A stretch of DNA of 64,000 nt from Flagellimonas olearia (GCF_009184425.1 NZ_WELG01000001.1:434001-498000); one strand, 5' to 3'; positions 19,028-27,696 are shown, numbered from the stretch's first letter. The notes: generated by a model from the letters alone, not told the origin. Numbers and translations: made by a program.

Positions 19028-20503
19028 ATGAAAATGAGAGTTTTGGGCTTGCTTTGTATGGCAAGCGTGGTATTTGTTAGCTGTGACAAAGAAGGGATGG
19101 ACAATACGCTTAAACCATATGTGGATTTTAGCTATAGTCCAGAGGAAATACGGGTTGGAGATGAGGTTTTGTTTAAGGCTTCGGCCGAACCGGGTTCCAG
19201 TGAGATTGTTTCCTGGAATTGGGATTTTGGACAAGGTTCTTCTTCCCAAGGAAAGGATGTGTCGTTTGTTTATGGTGAGGCGGGTAATTATAAGGTGATA
19301 TTAACGGCAGTCGATATTCTTGGGGTTTCGGTTGAAGAATCCAATGATATCACTGTATTGGAAGAAGAAGGGTCTTTTTCTGCTGAAATCGCTTGGTCAT
19401 TTAATAATGGGACAGATGTAACCAATGTTAATGACGGCTCTTCTGCACCGGCCATAGGTGATGATGGTACAGTATATTATTTAGAGGGGTTTGCAGGGGC
19501 ATTGAGTACAATGGTTGCCGTAGTTGACCAAAATACTTCGGGTCAGAAAAAATGGGAATATGGTTTTGGGGCAAATGCCAGAAATGCACCTTCCATAGGG
19601 CCCGATGGATCGATATATACTTCTGCATGGCTAGGGGATGCCGTCTTCAAATTTAACAAGGAAAATGGCAATGTTCTATGGCAACAAACAACAGGTAGTG
19701 GGATCTCAAATTCAACGACGGCAATAAGTAGTAATGGTGATGTGTATGTTGGGACTAGGTCACAGGGTGTGTATGGCTGGTCTTCAGATGGTACATTGCT
19801 TTGGCACCATGAATCGGCAGATGGTTCCAAAACACCGTTTTATTCTTCTCCTGTGCTTGGCAAGGATGAAAGTACATTATATATACTGATGACAGCCACT
19901 GCCGGGGAGGTATGGGCCTTTGACGCAATGGATGGATCACCAAAATGGAACGAACCTGTTGCAGTTATCGGAAGTCTAGGTTCTTCATTGTCCATTGACG
20001 GGGACGGAACCGTTTACGTGACCACGGATAATGGCGTTATAGCCATAACGGACAATGGAAGCGATGGGGCTGTAAAATGGTTTGCGGAATTGGAAGGCGC
20101 TGGCAATTCCGGTATTGTTATTGGACCTGAAGGTGATTTATATACGGGTGCCTCTTCGGGTTTGGTGTCTTTAAACCCTATGGATGGTTCCTTAGCATGG
20201 ACTTATCCAACATCTGTTAAGGAAAGTGTTCCTGCGGTGGATATCAATGGCAATATTTATATCGGTTCTGTTGATGGTAAATTCCATATTGTAGATCCCT
20301 TGGGGGAAGCATTGAAAATATTTGAACTTGGGGATAATACCGTTAACTCCCCCACCATAGCTGATGATGGAAGCATTTATGTAGAAGCCGTAAAGAATTT
20401 TCAGGTGATCTTATATAAAATTTTAGTGGAGGATAGTGGCCCCGCAGATTCTCCCTGGCCCATGAAAGGTCAAAACAGAATGAACACAGGAAGGGCCCTC
20501 TAG
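19028..20503 (+). CDS. PKD-domain plus PQQ-like beta-propeller lipoprotein (paralogue 2)
   Basis: This exported lipoprotein of about 491 residues is a close paralogue of the protein at 12733 along its full length. It has a lipobox (VFVSCDKE), a PKD domain (VDFSYSPEEIRVGDEVLFKA, SWNWDFGQGSS) and a propeller with the same blade phrases (SSAPAIGDDGTVYYLEGF, APSIGPDGSIYTSAW, DSPWPMKGQNRMNTG). The ATG at 19028 is preferred because it puts the lipobox at residue 20; an upstream ATG at 18974 would add 18 residues. Both copies end with the same PWPMKG/FWPMKG segment. The pair probably arose by duplication within the locus and may form two surface binding proteins of different specificity. Confidence 0.86.
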   Translation: MKMRVLGLLCMASVVFVSCDKEGMDNTLKPYVDFSYSPEEIRVGDEVLFKASAEPGSSEIVSWNWDFGQGSSSQGKDVSFVYGEAGNYKVILTAVDILGVSVEESNDITVLEEEGSFSAEIAWSFNNGTDVTNVNDGSSAPAIGDDGTVYYLEGFAGALSTMVAVVDQNTSGQKKWEYGFGANARNAPSIGPDGSIYTSAWLGDAVFKFNKENGNVLWQQTTGSGISNSTTAISSNGDVYVGTRSQGVYGWSSDGTLLWHHESADGSKTPFYSSPVLGKDESTLYILMTATAGEVWAFDAMDGSPKWNEPVAVIGSLGSSLSIDGDGTVYVTTDNGVIAITDNGSDGAVKWFAELEGAGNSGIVIGPEGDLYTGASSGLVSLNPMDGSLAWTYPTSVKESVPAVDINGNIYIGSVDGKFHIVDPLGEALKIFELGDNTVNSPTIADDGSIYVEAVKNFQVILYKILVEDSGPADSPWPMKGQNRMNTGRAL

Positions 20504-20635
20504 GCTCTTGTGATTTTTGTTCATGACTTATGTTTAACTGTGCGCCTTCACATTGAGGGGGCCGATGTATTGAAACTGTTTTAACGTAATCTGAAAAGTC
20601 AATTTTTTTAGATAGTATTTTAAACCTAATATAAA

Positions 20636-21475
20636 ATGAAAAATTTAAAAAAGTCCAAATCAAGTGTTGTCATGTGGATATCGTTGTTTGTTTTGAGTTT
20701 TATCGCTTGTAGTTCGGAAGCGGAAACGGATAAAGAAAATACTCCGCCCGAAGAAGGGAAGGAGTATGTTTTTCGCATTCTGACGTATAATATCTTTCAC
20801 GGGGAAAAAACCAATGGGGATATCGATATGGATCGTTTTGCTGAAATCATAAATAACGAGTCCCCGGATATCGTGGCTCTCCAGGAAGTTGATAAGGGGG
20901 TTGAGCGATCTGAGCGTCTTGATATTGCAATGGAACTGGGGCAACGAACAGGAATGGACAGTTATTTTTTTAAGTTTAGGGACTTTCAAGGGGGTGATTA
21001 TGGCTCAGCTATTCTTTCCACATATCCAATTCGGGAGGAACATTTAATACAGGGGTACAGAACGGGAAGTACGGGGGTTGTAATTCCTTTTGTGAAGCTG
21101 GAAATAGATCAAGGCACTTATGTTTATTTTAATACATCCCATTTTTCCACTGAATTGGAAGAAAGGGAGGTTCATATCAAACAAGCCGTTAATTATTATG
21201 TCAATAAAGTGGATAGGGCCCCAACCCTTATATGCGGGGATTTAAATGCTGAACCCGGTTCTTCGGAGATGGAGGTTGTTTTTGAAGAGTTTTCGGAATC
21301 CGATAAATCATTGGGAAATACTTTCTCCACCAGAACGGGAATGCGAAAAAAGATTGATTACATTCTCCATCCCAAGAATGATAATTGGGAGGTAATGGAA
21401 ACCAAGCGTATCTGTCCGGGAGATGCTTCGGACCATTGTGCTTTATTGGCGGTTATAAAGTATAGAAAACCTTAG
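20636..21475 (+). CDS. EEP-fold hydrolase lipoprotein (endonuclease/exonuclease/phosphatase family)
   Basis: This 279-residue lipoprotein is a minimal EEP enzyme. The signal ends in a lipobox (LSFIACSS, Cys at about residue 25). The catalytic set is complete: ILTYNIFHGE, DIVALQEVDKG, LICGDLNAEPGS, KKIDYILHPK and DASDHCALLAVI. It lacks the extra beta domain of the EEP protein at 17062. Such short secreted members are related to phosphodiesterases that act on sphingomyelin, inositol phosphates or nucleic acids. It lies in the same orientation as the rest of the locus, 132 bases after the PKD lipoprotein. Fold and active site are sure; substrate is inferred. Confidence 0.9.
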   Translation: MKNLKKSKSSVVMWISLFVLSFIACSSEAETDKENTPPEEGKEYVFRILTYNIFHGEKTNGDIDMDRFAEIINNESPDIVALQEVDKGVERSERLDIAMELGQRTGMDSYFFKFRDFQGGDYGSAILSTYPIREEHLIQGYRTGSTGVVIPFVKLEIDQGTYVYFNTSHFSTELEEREVHIKQAVNYYVNKVDRAPTLICGDLNAEPGSSEMEVVFEEFSESDKSLGNTFSTRTGMRKKIDYILHPKNDNWEVMETKRICPGDASDHCALLAVIKYRKP

Positions 21476-21795
21476 TGGTCGATATCCATGAAGGGATTCT
21501 TTATCCACCTGCTCCAGTAAACCCTTAAGCATTATATCACAACTATTTTTAGGGATGATTTCGGTTTTCGGGCATGACCCCTCAAGGAACGGACTTTTGG
21601 GAAACATCAAAAGGGTAAATGGTCGAATCGAGGTAATCTAGGTTTGATGAATAAATACACAAACTGTACCATGGTCTAACCGGTATGTTTTTTCAAGGCA
21701 AATATATATACCAATGTTCCATAATAGCTTAATGAATATTACAATTTTGATTATCAATTAACCAAAATCTACTTGGTTTATCTAAATATGTCAAC
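21443..21795 (-). other. Intergenic stretch with a possible minus-strand small ORF (21443-21607)
   Basis: The 320 bases between the EEP gene and the DUF218 gene hold no long ORF. On the minus strand an open frame of 54 codons runs from ATG at 21607 to TAA at 21443, overlapping the EEP 3' end by 33 bases. Its product contains phrases that look protein-like (SPFLEGSCPKTEIIPKNSC, LLEQVDKESLHGYRP) but matches nothing I recognise. It may be a gene remnant or chance. Confidence 0.2.
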
Positions 21796-23010
21796 ATGTA
21801 CACACTAACATTGCTCCTTAGACTTGGTTTAATCTTGTTTGGTAATCCAATCGAACCTGATATTGGATCAAGATCATCATATTATACGGATCACAATAAT
21901 GTGGGAATGTTGGTCCTTGGTTCTGCCAACCAACAAACTTTGATTGAAAGGGTAGAGCTTGCGCACAGCCTATATCTATCAAAGAATGGACAGTTTGATT
22001 ACATCATAGTTTCAGGTGGGTGTGGAGCGCATGGTTCGCAAATTTGTGAAGCGGGGCAAATGAAAGACCTATTAATGGAAAAGGGGATTCCGGAACATAT
22101 AATAATCAAAGAAGAAAAGTCCAAAACGACGGCACAAAATTATTGTTATAGCAGGATTCTAAGGAATCCTGATGGTACAAAGGTTATAAATAAGGATGAT
22201 ACGTTATATGTAGTGTCCAATCATTGGCATGCAATAGCCGTGGCGGGATGTTTTAGTGTTAGGGAAGATGTAAAAGGGACATATTATATAGAAGGCGATA
22301 TTAAGCCAAAAAGTAATGATAGCGTTGATTATACCCATATCTTGGAAAATTGCTCCAATAATCAAAATTATTGTGAAGATTTACTATGGCCTTATATTAC
22401 TGCTAGCTATTTTAGGAATCTTGATGGTCAGAATGAAGTTGTTCATTTATTGGGTGATCACGTTGCGTACTCGGATTCAAAAGCTAGTGAGAGCAGTTTC
22501 TTTCTTACAAAAAAAAATCATCACCCCGTGGTCCCTAAAAAATGGCAGGATCAAATTGATGCAGCATTTTACAATAGGACAGAAAATAAAATTTACTTTT
22601 TAATGGGTGGGCATTCCATCAGTTTTGGTCCTGACGAAAAGTTCAATGAAGACCGTTTAATGCCTCTGAAAAAATGGATCAAAGATTTACCAACAACATG
22701 GCAAAACGGAAACATAGATGCGGCTTTTATAACCAATGATGACCATAAACTATATCTACTTAAGGGAAGTGGCCTTCTTACCGTTTCCATCCCGGATATG
22801 ACCATTGTCAATTTTGACGATAAAATTTCCAACCGCTATCAAGGATGGCCCTTTAGTTGGAAAAATGGCAATGTTGACGCTGCTTACTATGATGAAATTT
22901 CAAACAAACTATTTCTTTTTCGGGGTAAGGAATACATTAGAATTTCTTGGAACGATAACAAAACAGTGGATTCTGGATACCCTAAATCATTGCCAATAAA
23001 GAAACCGTAA
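21796..23010 (+). CDS. DUF218 (YdcF/SanA-like) domain fused to hemopexin-like repeats
   Basis: This 404-residue protein has two parts. Residues about 1-200 are a DUF218/YdcF-type domain (VGMLVLGSANQQTLIERVELAHSLY, DYIIVSGGCG, MKDLLMEKGIPEHIIIKEEKSKTTAQN, LYVVSNHWHAIAV), preceded by a hydrophobic N-terminus that may be a signal or anchor. Residues about 250-400 carry at least three hemopexin-like repeats, each starting with (I/V)DAA(F/Y) and ending in a short aromatic strand: IDAAFYNRTENKIYFLMGG, IDAAFITNDDHKLYLLKG and VDAAYYDEISNKLFLFRG. Hemopexin repeats form a propeller that binds ligands. The fusion is unusual. It lies between the EEP hydrolase and the symporter, in the same orientation. 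Domain calls are by motif; role is unknown. Confidence 0.75.
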   Translation: MYTLTLLLRLGLILFGNPIEPDIGSRSSYYTDHNNVGMLVLGSANQQTLIERVELAHSLYLSKNGQFDYIIVSGGCGAHGSQICEAGQMKDLLMEKGIPEHIIIKEEKSKTTAQNYCYSRILRNPDGTKVINKDDTLYVVSNHWHAIAVAGCFSVREDVKGTYYIEGDIKPKSNDSVDYTHILENCSNNQNYCEDLLWPYITASYFRNLDGQNEVVHLLGDHVAYSDSKASESSFFLTKKNHHPVVPKKWQDQIDAAFYNRTENKIYFLMGGHSISFGPDEKFNEDRLMPLKKWIKDLPTTWQNGNIDAAFITNDDHKLYLLKGSGLLTVSIPDMTIVNFDDKISNRYQGWPFSWKNGNVDAAYYDEISNKLFLFRGKEYIRISWNDNKTVDSGYPKSLPIKKP

Positions 23011-23019
23011 GGAGATTTT

Positions 23020-23202
23020 ATGGAAAGGCTAAAAAAACTAGGCCGAAAAATTCATTCACAAAAGTATTCAACAATAATCGATTGGTTAGCATTAAGGGCA
23101 GTTTCCTTTGGGAATGGGTTAAGTATGAACCGATCTATGGAGACTTCGGAAGAATCACCACGGGACTCTGCTCCAAGCAAGTTTACTTGGAGGAACAAAT
23201 AA
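23020..23202 (+). CDS. Possible small ORF between the hemopexin protein and the symporter
   Basis: A 60-codon frame starts 9 bases after the previous stop and has a good ribosome-binding sequence (AAGGAG, about 5 bases before ATG). The product is basic at the N-terminus and resembles nothing I know. Another frame across the same bases also reads through without stops, so coding status is doubtful. Confidence 0.2.
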   Translation: MERLKKLGRKIHSQKYSTIIDWLALRAVSFGNGLSMNRSMETSEESPRDSAPSKFTWRNK

Positions 23203-23284
23203 AAATCATCTGATCTAAGATCTGGGAAAAGGGAGGAATACAGATTCACCATTAAAATCATTCAATATAAAATAGTACTACATT

Positions 23285-24742
23285 TTGAATACCTACATAG
23301 TCCTTGTTGCGATTACAGCTTATTTTTCATTGTTGCTACTGATATCTTATCTGACCTCCAGAAGGGTAGGTAGTGAAACGTATTTTACCGGTGATAGACA
23401 GTCCCCATGGCTTTTAGTGGCCTTTGGTATGATTGGAAGTGCCATGTCGGGAGTTACCTTTGTTTCATTGCCGGGCATGGTGGCGAACAACGATCTTTAC
23501 TTTTTTCAATTTGTACTGGGAAATGTAGTAGGGTATCTGTTCATCACATTTGTACTTTTACCAATTTACTATAGATTAAGACTTGTGTCCATTTATGGTT
23601 TCCTAAAGAATAGATTTGGAAACGGTTCCTATAGAATGGGCTCGTTGATTTTTCTTGTATCACAATCATTTGGAGCTGCATTGCGCCTTCTTTTAGCTGC
23701 AAAGATTTTGCATTTTGCCTTTTTTGGGCAGCATGGGATCCCCTTTTTCATAACGGTGGCCATCATTTTGATATTTGTTTGGCTATACACGAATAAATCT
23801 GGAATCAAAACCATTGTATGGACTGATACCATGCAAACATTCTTTCTGATTTTGGGAGCCATGGTCACTATTTATGGAATTAAGAATGCACTTGATTTTT
23901 CATTCCTGGAAATGGTAGAGGCGGTTTCCCATCATAAGTATTTTGATGTTTTCAATTGGGAGGGCAAATCAGGGAACAATTTTTATAAACAGTTTGTTGC
24001 AGGGGTTCTTATTGCCATTGCCATGATTGGTCTAGACCAGAACATGATGCAGAAAACGCTCACTTGCAAAAGTCTTCGGGATGCCCAGAAGAATACATTG
24101 ATATACAGTATTGTATTGGCTTTGACCCAATTTCTTTTTCTAGGTCTCGGGGTATTGTTATACATCTATGCGGCCGATATTCAATTACTGCTGGAAGTTG
24201 ACCAATCAGGGATTTATTTAAATACGGACAATCTCTTTCCCAATTTGGCGCTGAACCATCTGGGTGTCCTTGTTGGCATTAGTTTTCTTCTTGGAATTAT
24301 TGCCGCATCTTTCTCAAGTGTTGATTCTGCCTTAACGGCCCTGACGACTTCTTTTTGTTATGATTTTCTGGATATATCCCATAAGTCTGCCAAAAAAATG
24401 CGTCGTATTAAAAACACATCTTTGGTGGGCTTCTCAATTTTAATATTTATGATCATAATGGCATTCTCCCACAGTCAAGGTGATGTTATATCCCATATCT
24501 TCAGGGTGGCGGGATATACTTATGGACCTCTGTTGGGAATGTTTCTCTTCGGGATGTTCACTAGGTATGATATTAAAGATAAATATGTCCCCATTCTCTG
24601 TATTACCGCTCCAATATTGACCTATGGTTTGAGTGTATATATGAAAACTGCGTTCAATTTTGATTTTGGCTTTATGAATATAGCGGTAAATGGGTTGTTC
24701 ACGGTTTTAGGGCTTTTCTTGATTAAAGTAAACAGGGATTGA
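23285..24742 (+). CDS. Sodium:solute symporter (SSS family)
   Basis: This 485-residue inner membrane protein is a sodium-coupled transporter with about 13 hydrophobic helices. SSS signatures are visible: YFTGDRQSPWLLVAFGMIGSAMSGVTF in pieces (GMIGSAMSGVTF is diagnostic), TFVLLPIYYRLRLVSIYGFLKNRFG, TIVWTDTMQTFFLILGA, IGLDQNMMQKTLTCKS, and ASFSSVDSALTALTTSFCYDF. Bacteroidetes members near BadF-type kinases often carry sialic acid, N-acetylglucosamine or inositol-like substrates, so it may import the sugar made by the upstream hydrolases. The start is a TTG at 23285: an in-frame stop lies 12 bases upstream and the next Met is inside the first helices. Confidence 0.92.
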   Translation: MNTYIVLVAITAYFSLLLLISYLTSRRVGSETYFTGDRQSPWLLVAFGMIGSAMSGVTFVSLPGMVANNDLYFFQFVLGNVVGYLFITFVLLPIYYRLRLVSIYGFLKNRFGNGSYRMGSLIFLVSQSFGAALRLLLAAKILHFAFFGQHGIPFFITVAIILIFVWLYTNKSGIKTIVWTDTMQTFFLILGAMVTIYGIKNALDFSFLEMVEAVSHHKYFDVFNWEGKSGNNFYKQFVAGVLIAIAMIGLDQNMMQKTLTCKSLRDAQKNTLIYSIVLALTQFLFLGLGVLLYIYAADIQLLLEVDQSGIYLNTDNLFPNLALNHLGVLVGISFLLGIIAASFSSVDSALTALTTSFCYDFLDISHKSAKKMRRIKNTSLVGFSILIFMIIMAFSHSQGDVISHIFRVAGYTYGPLLGMFLFGMFTRYDIKDKYVPILCITAPILTYGLSVYMKTAFNFDFGFMNIAVNGLFTVLGLFLIKVNRD

Positions 24743-25051
24743 ATTCCAATACTTGATATCATTTTGTAGTCCCAACCTGATATATTAGGATGAACTGCAT
24801 ATTGAATTTATAAAATGGTTGATGGGGCTTAGTAAATGATTCTTTGGATATTTCTTTCTGATCGTATGGGAAGAATATAAGGAACTGTTTAAAGGAGTTA
24901 ATTTGAATCACCTTATATTTTTATCTTATGGAGAGTATATCGATACCTTATTGGTACTCTTACTATACACATCTTTTCCAAGTGAAAGTAATATGTTATG
25001 TCGGTTTTCGAGTCATTTGTTGGGTATTAATGAAACCATGGCATTAGCTCT
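24743..25051. other. Intergenic gap between the symporter and the Crp/Fnr gene
   Basis: About 309 AT-rich bases between convergent genes. I see no gene, terminator hairpin or repeat that I can support. Confidence 0.5.
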
Positions 25052-25672
25052 CTATTCTGTTTCAGTCTGAGCTTTCACTCCTAAATAGGCTGCCCTTGTC
25101 CGGCTAAGGGTTTCCCTGCTTATGTGCAAATATTTGGCAAGATTGGTCAAGGAAAAGGCCTGTACCCACTCCTTTCGGTTTTCCAAGAGAAGCCCATACC
25201 GCTCTATTGGGGATTTTAGGGTAAGGATTCTATAATGCTCCTGTTTCTTTTGTATGATTGCCTGTGATAGATCGATACAGAGTTGTAACAGGTCAGATTC
25301 CTTCTTGAAGATCGTGGTCATCTCCCTTAGGGGGTATTTGATGAGGAGGGTGTCTGTAAGGGCACTTATGGAGTAGGGAAGAGGGCTTTGTTGGTGTATA
25401 TCGCTCCAGTTGTCCATATACTCATTGTCGGTACAAAAGGTGGAGATACGTTCAATCCCACTTTCATTTATGTGAAATAATTTCAGCTGTCCCTTCACTA
25501 CAAAAATTCCATGGTTCAATTTTTCACCTTCCCTGCATAAGACCTCATCTCTTTTTAGGGTTTGGACAATGGAGATTTCTTCGAGTTTTAGCCAACTTTC
25601 TTTTTTTACATAGGGGTACTTGAAAGCTATTTTTTGATGAAAATCGTGGATAACTTTTGGGTCGTACATCAC
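25052..25672 (-). CDS. Crp/Fnr family transcriptional regulator
   Basis: This 206-residue protein has an N-terminal cyclic-nucleotide-binding-like fold (residues about 30-125: LKRDEVLCREGEKLNHGIFVVKGQLKLF) and a C-terminal winged helix (residues about 165-200, FSLTNLAKYLHISRETLSRTRA). The residues that bind cAMP in E. coli Crp are not conserved here, as is usual in Bacteroidetes members. It is divergent from an NTF2/SDR gene pair whose promoter carries a GTGA-N6-TCAC palindrome at 25840-25855, the half-site form bound by Crp proteins. It is therefore the likely activator of that pair. Start is one of two adjacent ATGs. Confidence 0.9.
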   Translation of the reverse strand: MMYDPKVIHDFHQKIAFKYPYVKKESWLKLEEISIVQTLKRDEVLCREGEKLNHGIFVVKGQLKLFHINESGIERISTFCTDNEYMDNWSDIHQQSPLPYSISALTDTLLIKYPLREMTTIFKKESDLLQLCIDLSQAIIQKKQEHYRILTLKSPIERYGLLLENRKEWVQAFSLTNLAKYLHISRETLSRTRAAYLGVKAQTETE

Positions 25673-25839
25673 TTCGTATACTGTTTTGGCCTAAAACGGA
25701 TGTTCTGGTAAAGGTACGGATTTTAAGGGTGTTGTTCCAGTATAATGGAAAGCAAGGGCCCGATGGCTATTTTCTTTTCCATCGTTAAAGGGAACAGTAT
25801 TTCTTGAGGGATCCATCAATTTTTGGACAAGTGCCCTTA

Positions 25840-25884
25840 CGTGATTTCAATCACGCTCCAAGGCATTCAATAGACCTAGTTTTG
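25840..25884 (+). promoter_or_regulatory. Crp-like palindrome and promoter in front of the NTF2/SDR pair
   Basis: A perfect inverted repeat CGTGATT-TC-AATCACG (25840-25855) contains GTGA-N6-TCAC. TAGTTTTG at 25877-25884 fits the Bacteroidetes -7 element TAnnTTTG, 19 bases before the ATG at 25903. The palindrome centre then lies about 42 bases before the expected start site, the class II activator position. Confidence 0.6.
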
Positions 25885-25902
25885 TATTAAAATAAACATC
25901 AT

Positions 25903-26442
25903 ATGGAATTGAAAGTTTTAGGCTTGGGAGCAGAGTACAATAGGTTCATTCGGACAGTATTTTTATCGTTCTCATTGAGTAGCAGTGTTATGGCACAGGG
26001 CCAAGCAAAGGAGACAGGATTCATTTTTAACAATACCATTTTGAACATGAAACATAAAGTGGAAATCAGAAATGTGTTTCGAACCTACGAAGAAGTTTGG
26101 AACTTGAATGATATTGAGGCTTGGGGAGAGCTTTTTACCACTGACACCGATTTTATCACGTGGTCTGGCGTTTGGTTCAGGTCCAATCAGGTAAATGTCG
26201 AGAACCATCAAAAGGCCCATGATGAATTAAAGGAAATGGGGCAGAACATGACCTATAACCTACAACTTGAAAGTATAGACTTGATCAAGGATGATACCGC
26301 TTTGGTGCATGCTACGTGGTATTGGCCCTCTTTTAAGGTTGAGGGTCGAATCGAGAATCGCAAGGGGATCTTGACCATGTTGATGTTCAAGAACGAAGGG
26401 GAATGGCTGATACGAACCACTCAAAATACCAGAATCGATTGA
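25903..26442 (+). CDS. Secreted NTF2-like (SnoaL/SgcJ-type) protein
   Basis: This 179-residue protein has a signal-like N-terminus (FIRTVFLSFSLSSSVMAQGQA) followed by a single NTF2-like alpha-beta cone fold (VFRTYEEVWNLNDIEAWGELFTTDTDFITWSGVW, ALVHATWYWPSFKVEGRIENRKGILTMLMFKNEGEWLI). Members of the SgcJ/EcaC group have unknown or varied small-molecule roles. The start at 25903 agrees with the promoter at 25877-25884; an internal ATG at 26047 would give a cytoplasmic form of the bare domain. It is followed after 21 bases by an SDR, suggesting one operon. No catalytic residues can be assigned. Confidence 0.8.
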   Translation: MELKVLGLGAEYNRFIRTVFLSFSLSSSVMAQGQAKETGFIFNNTILNMKHKVEIRNVFRTYEEVWNLNDIEAWGELFTTDTDFITWSGVWFRSNQVNVENHQKAHDELKEMGQNMTYNLQLESIDLIKDDTALVHATWYWPSFKVEGRIENRKGILTMLMFKNEGEWLIRTTQNTRID

Positions 26443-26463
26443 TAATGAACGGAAAATTTTTAT

Positions 26464-27111
26464 ATGGACACGAAAACGATATTGATCATAGGGGCCGGAC
26501 CAAGGGTCGGGCTTTCCACTGCATCAAAGTTTTTTAAAGAGGGGTTCAAGATATTGTTGATAAGCCGTGATGGATCTCGTCTGGAAAGAATGAAAAAGGA
26601 CATCTCTGGGAATGGACAGGTTGTTTCGGTTTATGAAGCAGATGTGGCAGATAGTAATACCCTCTTGAACACCTTTAAAGAAATCATATCGGCCCATGGT
26701 ACCATCGATGCCATACTATATAATGTGGCGCATATCGTCCATAACAATATTTTGGAAGAGTCAGAAGAAGGTTTGGTCCATGATTATAGGGTCAATGTCA
26801 TAGGTTTGCTGACAGCGTCCAAATTTTTCTCCAACAGTCTGCAGAGAACCCAAGGAAGCATATTGATAATTGGAGGGAGTATTGCCGTTGAACCTAAACC
26901 GGAATACGCTTCGTTATCCATGACAAGTGCTGCTTTAAGATCTATGATGTATTGTTTGGCCGATACTTTAAAGGACAAAAATATTTATGTGGCCCTGTTG
27001 ATGATCCACGGCAGTATCGATAATGGTACTCGGCTCCATAGCCCGATAAACATTGCAAATATGCTTTGGGGCCTTTATCGAGACAGATTGGTCAATGAGA
27101 TAATGGTTTGA
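26464..27111 (+). CDS. SDR-family NAD(P)-dependent oxidoreductase-like protein, catalytic Lys missing
   Basis: This 215-residue protein has a Rossmann fold with a variant cofactor motif (IIGAGPRVGLSTASKFF), an Asp turn (ADVADSN) and the NVA-like segment (YNVAHIV). The catalytic Tyr is seen in PEYASLSMT, but the Lys four residues later (YxxxK) is replaced by Ser, so classical dehydrogenase chemistry is doubtful. It is shorter than typical SDRs (about 250 residues). It is co-oriented with and 21 bases after the NTF2-like gene and probably shares the Crp-controlled promoter. It may be a regulator or atypical reductase; this is inference. Confidence 0.8.
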   Translation: MDTKTILIIGAGPRVGLSTASKFFKEGFKILLISRDGSRLERMKKDISGNGQVVSVYEADVADSNTLLNTFKEIISAHGTIDAILYNVAHIVHNNILEESEEGLVHDYRVNVIGLLTASKFFSNSLQRTQGSILIIGGSIAVEPKPEYASLSMTSAALRSMMYCLADTLKDKNIYVALLMIHGSIDNGTRLHSPINIANMLWGLYRDRLVNEIMV

Positions 27112-27168
27112 GCAATTATCACATATAGTATATGATTCATCATATGACATAAAATGCAGTTGGTAAAA

Positions 27169-27200
27169 GCGGAAGCGAAAACAACCTTCCGCATTTATAC
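27169..27200. terminator. Hairpin between convergent SDR and SRPBCC genes
   Basis: GCGGAAG (27169-27175) pairs with CTTCCGC (27186-27192) around a 10-base loop. The flank is T-rich for the minus strand (CTTTTACC) and AT-rich for the plus strand, so it may stop transcription from both sides. Confidence 0.45.
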
Positions 27201-27212
27201 ACTTTATGGGGA

Positions 27213-27641
27213 TTAAAAATCCCTTTCTTGAAAGGGAAGACCTTTCTCCTTTTCACAATAGGTTTTCAAACTGAACAAGAACATGGCCCAGTTGTAATTG
27301 CACCATTGATAAAACTCGGTCATTTCACGCCAGTTTGAGTGCTTTAACAGTACTTTGGTCACATGATCCTTTTCGGACAGTTCAAAAGAGATATGCGTGC
27401 CCACCCATTCCTTGTCGGAAGCGATGCACTCCCATACGATTCTCTCGTCTTCCTTCAATTCGATTATCTTCATCTTGGTCATATAACCGTCATCAAAATC
27501 AAACTCATTGACAAAACCAAGTTCCGGCCTTACTCTTAGTTTTCTGGTCCAGACTTCTCCTAAGCCCTTTTCTGAGCTCAGGGCTTTGTATAGGCTTGAA
27601 ATGGGCGCTTTTATGTAATTGATCTGTTCGATACTTTCCAT
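27213..27641 (-). CDS. SRPBCC (AHSA1-like) domain protein
   Basis: This protein of about 142 residues is a single START/SRPBCC fold domain of the Aha1-like type. The sequence runs IEQINYIKAPISSLYKALS, WTRKLRVRPELGFVNEFDF, VWECIASDKEWVGTHISFEL and HSNWREMTEFYQWCNYNWAMFLFSL, which are the usual strand and helix blocks. The start was set at 27641 because this Met directly precedes the first strand; the frame is open further up into the ArsR gene. It is the last gene of an operon led by the DUF4287/DUF5655 gene and including ArsR. Bound ligand is unknown. Confidence 0.85.
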   Translation of the reverse strand: MESIEQINYIKAPISSLYKALSSEKGLGEVWTRKLRVRPELGFVNEFDFDDGYMTKMKIIELKEDERIVWECIASDKEWVGTHISFELSEKDHVTKVLLKHSNWREMTEFYQWCNYNWAMFLFSLKTYCEKEKGLPFQERDF

Positions 27642-27696
27642 ATTCTGTTGTTTTATTTTTGAATTGTACTTGGGGATTGTCTTCCTTTTGGATATT

